Below the pieces are notes generated by a model, which saw only the letters and a program-made list of their open reading frames with translations, had not been told where the DNA came from and did not search any database. Of a stretch of 64,000 bases of DNA, positions 58,780-64,000 are shown one piece after another. Within the stretch, counting starts at the first letter, position 1. The number at the start of each line of letters is the position of its first letter. Position numbers and translations under genes: made by a program. Location: contig NC_133108.1 in the NCBI RefSeq assembly GCF_022965805.1, forward strand, positions 23,589,545 through 23,653,544, written 5' to 3'. The stretch is from Primulina eburnea. Its lineage: Eukaryota; Streptophyta; Magnoliopsida; Lamiales; Gesneriaceae.

Positions 58780-59224
58780 TACATTCCAGTAGGAATTTTT
58801 TACGAACAATAAAAGGCAGAATATTTTGCTGCTTATATTGATTCAGGTGCTGGAATCTGTACACCAAAACGAGGAGTTTTTCCAAATAATTTGGAAGAAA
58901 AATTACCAAAGATTGCTGGAAGAGATTTTTCTAGAAGAATCTTAATCTTATGTAAGGGGATTAAGATGACAAAAATTTTAATTGGCGGTGCTGGACAAAC
59001 ACCATGGTACAAGGTAAAAACACCACTATTTTATTTCATGATACAGGAGCAGACATTTTGCTAAGAAATAATTTCCTACAAATTTTCAAGTCCTATACTC
59101 AAGAAAATGAGATTAGACGATTAGTGTTCACAACACCCTGTGATTATAAAATCATAGTCCAGCGATTAAGAGAGGCATTTTACAGAAAATTGCCAATTCA
59201 ATTTCGCAGCAAGCGTGGTGATTA
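58780..59224 (+). pseudogene. Pararetrovirus aspartic protease
   Basis: The catalytic motif IDSGAG is at 58837-58854. A second block DTGADILL at 59056 and following is in the frame 59004-59225, so there is a frameshift in the domain. Pepsin-like viral protease that would cut the polyproteins. Broken. Confidence 0.65.
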
Positions 59225-60230
59225 AGGAAAACTTCTTAACACGAAAATGAAGGATTCTAGACGATTTGGAGAAACAATGCTCCAATTAAAAGCAGATAAA
59301 GAACTCCAACCAGAAGAAATAGAATGACTTAAGATAGCTCTACATAAGAATGAGGTAGAGTTTGAATCTAGGATATCATTAGAAGATGTCAAGAAAAGGA
59401 TCAAAGGAAATTACAATGAAGATCCTTTAGCATTGTGGGATAAAAATAACAATCAACTCAAAGCTTGCCTTAAAATTAAGGAAGGAAAAGAATATGAATT
59501 TTTCCGTTGTAAGCATATCCCAATTAATATCATTGATCAAAGGGATATGCAGATCATAATCAAGGAACATTTGAACTTTGGTTTATTCAAAGCAGGAATT
59601 TCACCATACAGCAGCCCATGATTCCTGGTAAGAAATCATGGTGAAATAAAAAGGAACAAACCCAGGCTGGTTATTAATTATCAAGAGATTAATAAGATTC
59701 TAGCATTTGATGGGTATTTTATACCTAGCAGAGAACATCTAATCAGTTGCATACGCAATGCATAGATATTCTCAAAGTTCGATTGTAAGTCTGGTTTGGA
59801 AGAAGAAAACAAGAAATTCATAGATTTCTTCACACCAAAAGACACTATACCTGGGAGGTATCACAAATGAGATTGGCTAATTCACCACAGATATTTCAAA
59901 GAAAGATAGATAATATATTTAAAGATTATTTCAAATTTATGTTTGTCTATATTGATGGGGTTTTAATTGCATCTAAAAATATGGAAGAACATATTAAGCA
60001 TTTAGAGATTTTCTCTGATGTTTGTAAAAAGGAAGGACTGGTTCTATCATAAAAGAAAACAGTCATTGCCATAAGAAAGATTGAATTCCTCGGAATATAA
60101 ATCGATGAGTCTGGAATAATTTTGCAAGATCATATAGTAGAAAAGGTGCAAAATTTTCCAAACGAGTTAAAAAAAAAAGAAACAACTTCAGAGTTTTTTA
60201 GGAGTTCTTAATTTTGATGTGATGTTTATA
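59225..60230 (+). pseudogene. Pararetrovirus reverse transcriptase
   Basis: RT entry with FGLFKAGISPYSSP (about 59577) and RLVINYQEIN (59668). The catalytic box at 59948-59959 reads YIDG where active enzymes have YIDD, so the second catalytic Asp is lost. The best open pieces are 59433-59621 and 59867-60052. Stops also at 59225, 59325 and 59620. Dead enzyme. Confidence 0.78.
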
Positions 60231-60710
60231 AAAAATCTAGCAAAACACAGGAAGAAAAGAACACACAGAAGGACTTGTACATTTAAAAGAGATTTGTAAA
60301 AATCTTCCGAAAATGGCTATTCCTCAAGATGAGGATGATCTGGTATTATATACGGATGACAGTGATTATTGGTAGGCGGCAGTCTTAACAAAGCTCACTC
60401 AGATGGAGAACAACCATGCAGATATTTTAATGGACTATTCTGAGATGCAAAAGCCATAAGATGGTATATCAACGAAAAGGAATTCTATTCAGTAAAAAAA
60501 GATTTTGAAAAATGACCATTATTTTTACTTGCAAAGAAATTTACTTTAAATGTTGATAATATACAGGTAAAATCTTTCTTAAGGAATAGAATTGAATCTA
60601 AACCTGAGATGGCTAGATTATTAAGATGGCAAGCCTTGTGTCAAAACAATATTTTTATATTCTGATAATTAAATCTCATGAAAACATTCTTGTAGATTTT
60701 TTAACAAGAG
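60231..60710 (+). pseudogene. Pararetrovirus RNase H
   Basis: YTDDSDYWWAA-like motif near 60350 (the usual TDAS altered), then heavily stopped sequence, ending with DFLTRDAQR just before the next gene at 60711. The end of the polymerase and the start of the next gene nearly overlap, as in related viruses. Confidence 0.6.
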
Positions 60711-62056
60711 ATGCACAACGGTGATATCGATGTCATCATCAAGATGCAGAGGCATTTGAGAGAACACTTTGAAATGCTTCAAAACGTGTTTAACAAGCTG
60801 GCCTTAAACACAGAATATGCGGGAAGGCTACAACAAGCCGATAAGAGAATTGTCTCTGATCGAATCACACGATGTTTACATGCCTATACTCAATTATGGT
60901 CTGTAATGCAAAGACCTATCCTCCAAGGCATTGAGAAGCCACTGGTTTCCCAAATGGAGAGTTTTCGAGTACATGACTCTATATCTAGAGCAGGGGATTC
61001 AAATATCCCTAGCACAAGTGTTAAGTCGGGATAATCTCCAGATGAGTCAGCTCAAACAAAAATTGAGACTCCAGATCCTTATCTTGAGTCTTTAAGTCAA
61101 CACTTGACCTCGGGGATTGAAGAGGGAAGGTCAACCATAGGCCTAATACTGATAAGGGCAAATCTATGGTTGGTACCAATGAAGGTACAATTCCTCCATT
61201 ACAGGTATACCAACAATTGTGGGAGAAATTAAAAACAAGAGTATGCATTAATACCGCTACCAACATGGTTGATGTTCCAGGAAAATATCATAGGATATGG
61301 ATGAAACAAAATTCATATCCAATGGAGGTCCAAGAATGGTGTGAATTCGGGACTCTTGCCTCAGTTTGTACCACATCACCCAGCTTCCCAGAAATTGCAG
61401 GATTACCCAAATGGATCTAGAAAGCTGTTCATGAAACTTGGGCGAATAATGATTATTTGTCCAGAGGAGATATTTTGGAGATATATTTTTTCAGTACAGT
61501 ACTAGAACCAGCAGGGAAAGGATCACATGAAGCTTTTCATTTTATCAAGTTAAAGAGGCCAGATTCAAATGTGCAAAAATTTATCAAAGATCCTCCGTCA
61601 GATGAAACACCACCTGTTGCTTCAATATCTGAAGACGACATTTCCACCAGAAGAGCATGGGGTCTATGTGTTTGTCTTACCGAGATTGAAAAATTCAATT
61701 TTCCGTTTAAGTTTTATCATAATTCGATAAGCGGATCATTCCTGTTAAATACTATGACAGGAAAAACCACAAGTTCTGCCGAAGACCTATTCGAAAAGAA
61801 AAGAAATCTTCTGTGGAATATCAAGCTATCGGGGAGTAAAGAGACTCGGAAGAAATTCTGTAACATGACACATGTAGGAAGATGGTCAGAAAACAACTGC
61901 CCAGAATGCCATAACCAGAAAGAACCAGAGTTTGGTAAAGGATTCAAGCCGAGATCTGATCGGAAACACTTTACCGACATCGGTACAAGTGAGGAAGGAC
62001 CACAACCACATTTTCCTCGGGGACGTAGAAAGCCAAAGATTCTCCAACAAAGCTAA
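60711..62056 (+). pseudogene. Pararetrovirus transactivator/inclusion-body-like gene
   Basis: 60711-61034 (107 codons, starting at ATG 60711, helical) then a frameshift, then 61166-62056 in one frame with a stop at 61418. The position after the polymerase and a Cys pair near the C-terminus (NNCPECHNQ, about 61893) with a basic tail fit the transactivator of Cavemovirus, Solendovirus and Caulimovirus, which lets ribosomes reinitiate on the polycistronic RNA. Sequence motifs of that family are not certain by eye. Confidence 0.6.
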
Positions 62057-62287
62057 AGTGGACATGTGACCATCCCACTAACAAAAGAAAGGACCACCAT
62101 GTGAGTGGAATACAAGGACCACCAATAATCGGTTGTAAAGGACAAAAGAACATTAGATTCCCTATCTTTAAAAAAAAAATAAATCCAATAAACAGACAAG
62201 AAACTTTGACCCCAGAAAATCATCTATAAAAAGAAGTTAAAACGGGGTAAAAGAAACACACAAGAAAAATTCGAAACCTAAAGAAAA

Positions 62288-62616
62288 TGTATTTCACATA
62301 TCTGAAGGTTTCTAAAAGACGCATCAAGGAAAAAAGAAAGAAGCTGGAAAATCTTAGAGATCTATACTAACTTCTAAAAGAAGCAGGAAAAGAAAATTTG
62401 GCTGATATAATTCAGACGCATGTATATTATTTCTGCCAAGAGATAAAAGCTGAAGAACAAGTTATTTCTAGATTAATGATCTTAAAAAAGACAAATAAAG
62501 AAAAGTGGAGGGACCATCCAACCACTCCACCAGATAGAGCCAACCATAGCTGGAAGGAATCAAGTTATAGCAGGAGTTTGAAATCCGAAATACAAACCAG
62601 TGAAGGGCTTCTATAA
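62288..62616 (+). pseudogene. Small ORF between transactivator and promoter
   Basis: A lysine-rich frame from 62288 (VSKRRIKEKRKKLENL) with a stop at about 62369; 62398-62616 stays open for 72 codons (EIKAEEQVISRLMILKKTNK). Helical, no known domain. It could be a small extra viral gene or chance. Confidence 0.35.
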
Positions 62617-62619
62617 ATA
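62612..62619 (+). promoter_or_regulatory. Pararetrovirus promoter TATA box
   Basis: TATAAATA in the context CTTCTATAAATAAGCAGG, downstream of the last gene, where Caulimoviridae place the promoter for the pregenomic RNA. About 260 bp of leader-like sequence follow before the next LTR. Confidence 0.5.
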
Positions 62620-62876
62620 AGCAGGCAGAAGGAAGATGAAGGCATCACTCAAACTCTTCGTTTTTCTTCAAAATATTTGTAATATTTTCTCTTTCAAGTT
62701 TATGTGTTCTGTAAGTTAAGCTACGATTAGTAGTTAAACAAGTTTCTCCTCCTCTACAGGAGGTTACTATGTAATAATAGTTTATATGTTTAGATAAAAG
62801 AACCAATGATTTGGCCCCTCTCATGTATGGTTTCAAATTGAGATTTTTACTGAGGTAGAAAATGAAACAGGGTTGT
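62620..62876 (+). other. Pararetrovirus leader, cut by next LTR
   Basis: No gene. U-rich stretch and AATATTTGTAATATTTT near 62670. The sequence ends at an LTR start, so the rest of the leader is missing here or lies beyond the insertion. Confidence 0.4.
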
Positions 62877-64000
62877 TGTAGAACCCGATTAATTAGATTA
62901 CGTATAAACCATACATAATTACTATTATTTAAATTAAAATGATTTTCATACATGCATGAGGGTTTATTTCATTTTTTTTAAATTGTTAAGTCATGATCAT
63001 TTATTTTTCAATCGCAGAGGTGTAGTTTTAACTTTTCAGTTAAATAAGCGAGGCCGGACTGGAGTTTGGAGTATTGAGATAAAATTTAATAATAAGAAAA
63101 TATTCCTAAATTTAATTTAAGTCAAAGAAAATTTATTTTAAGGTAAAAGTATGTTTAGGGATTTATTGCTTAATTGGAGTTAAGTAGTAAATAAGCTCTT
63201 TTATGTCCCCTAATTAATTAAAAGCCTAAATTTAAAATGTGTAACCAATTGGGATAAATTAATCTAGGCTTATTTTATTTAATGAATTGTAACTTAACAT
63301 TTTAAATTTATTTTAAGAATTAGCCATGCATGCAAGATAATTACTATCCTAAATTAATTTATTAATTCACTAAGATACATAATAAGTGTTTAAAACTTTA
63401 AAGAATTAAAATTCAAGAATTAGGCAATATTTTACCCCATTTTGATAAGCAATTTTGCGCCAACACCATAAAGATTTAATTAAGTTTGACAACTCACCAT
63501 TTTCGTTTCATTTCCTTATCCTTTCTTGGTAGATAATTCTCTCACTTTTAATCACCAAAAAATTAATAATTAAGCAATATTTCTACCATATTTTGATAGA
63601 TAGAAATCGGCCATCATCCCATTAAATCTCCTTCAAATCAAATAATATCACACATCATTTCCCTATCTCTCAAACTCAAGGATAGAAAGATTTTTATCTT
63701 GCCATTCAATCCCCATTTAATTGATAACCTTCACATTCATTTCCTAGCCTTCCCTCTCCACCATTTCTTCGAAAATTTCAGTAGAAAACCTTCAGAAAAA
63801 TCGTGACTTGCAAGAGAGAAATAAGAGAGAAAAAGAACTCCGTCTCCGCCGTGCCGTGTTCGTCGTATCATTTGTTTTCTTTTGTAAACAAATTCCAGTC
63901 ATGTCTATATTATTCTTTTCTCTTCAATCAAGTCTTCTACATATTTTTAAACCATGTTATGTTCATAAATCATGAAGCAAAACGAAAATTTGGATAGCAA
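62877..64000 (+). repeat. Long LTR, same family as 31838-35061, runs off window
   Basis: TGTAGAACCCGATTAATTAG start, collinear with 31838 to about 33040 at moderate divergence. The AT microsatellite of the other copy is absent. Whether it is solo or belongs to a full element cannot be seen. The open frame 63803-63997 lies within it. Confidence 0.8.

Larger units (their letters stand above)
39441..62876 (+). mobile_element. Endogenous pararetrovirus, Cavemovirus/Solendovirus-like, broken
   Basis: Order on the plus strand: tRNA-Met primer site, short first ORF, coat protein with zinc finger, movement protein, protease-RT-RNase H, transactivator-like gene, promoter. Coat before movement protein, followed by a separate polymerase and transactivator, is the layout of Cavemovirus and Solendovirus rather than badnaviruses or caulimoviruses. 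TE-5 is inserted at 41591/57655 with duplicated ATCCT and splits the coat-movement frame. Many stops and frameshifts; an old, non-functional copy. Genus is inferred from gene order. Confidence 0.78.

Noticed and set aside
57655..62876. Coat-before-movement order as a by-product of rearrangement
   Set aside because: The frame reads across the TE-5 insertion when the duplicated ATCCT is counted once, so the two parts were adjacent before the insertion.

Overview
The window is plant nuclear DNA, almost certainly from a eudicot and possibly an asterid (the clade is a low-confidence guess). I find no host gene. Everything I can assign is a nested pile of LTR retrotransposons, solo LTRs, a tRNA-derived SINE cluster and an old, broken endogenous pararetrovirus. 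Evidence for a plant: Tekay-type Ty3/gypsy chromoviruses with C-terminal chromodomains, Ty1/copia elements primed by initiator tRNA-Met, and a Caulimoviridae-like insert.

Layout. 1-14798: a minus-strand Tekay-like element (TE-1, gag-pol 8271-12662, 5' LTR 12924-14798). Its 3' LTR begins before the window and was hit by a related plus-strand element (TE-2, 566-7330, target duplication ATATC/ATAAC). 14799-16670: minus-strand relic of retroelement accessory reading frames. 16671-23770: copia TE-3 (LTR, long leader, intact gag, decayed pol), fused directly to 23770-27503, a sister copia TE-4 (leader, gag, pol). 27504-38583: two copies of the long copia LTR, broken up by three gypsy-type solo LTRs (27926-29930; 31838-35061; 35679-37896). 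39441-62876: an endogenous pararetrovirus with coat protein, movement protein, protease-RT-RNase H and a transactivator-like gene, in the order known from Cavemovirus and Solendovirus. It is split at 41591/57655 by Tekay element TE-5 (42274-57654, minus). One LTR of TE-5 is split in turn by a young copia of SIRE type (TE-6, 49131-56294). A triplicated SINE sits on the left edge of TE-5. 62877-64000: start of another long LTR, same family as 31838-35061.

Relative age follows from nesting: pararetrovirus older than TE-5; TE-5 older than TE-6 and than the SINE. TE-5 and TE-6 each have LTR pairs about 98% identical by eye, so both are recent. TE-5 has one stop in an otherwise open 1475-codon gag-pol frame. 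TE-6 lacks reverse transcriptase and RNase H but keeps gag, protease, integrase and an extra 3' reading frame.

Three patterns are not explained by standard annotation. (1) Every Tekay-like LTR whose promoter region is visible, except the long 31838-type, carries an array of short CpG-rich motifs ending about 36-50 bp upstream of its TATA box. The motif differs between related LTR backbones and is shared between unrelated ones, and the two LTRs of one element differ by exactly one 22-23 bp unit in all three testable pairs. (2) The copia LTRs carry rows of perfect short hairpins with different stems but recurrent GGAG/GTG-type loops. (3) A 132-bp TA microsatellite has grown out of an LTR TATA box that is only 8 bp in the partner LTR.
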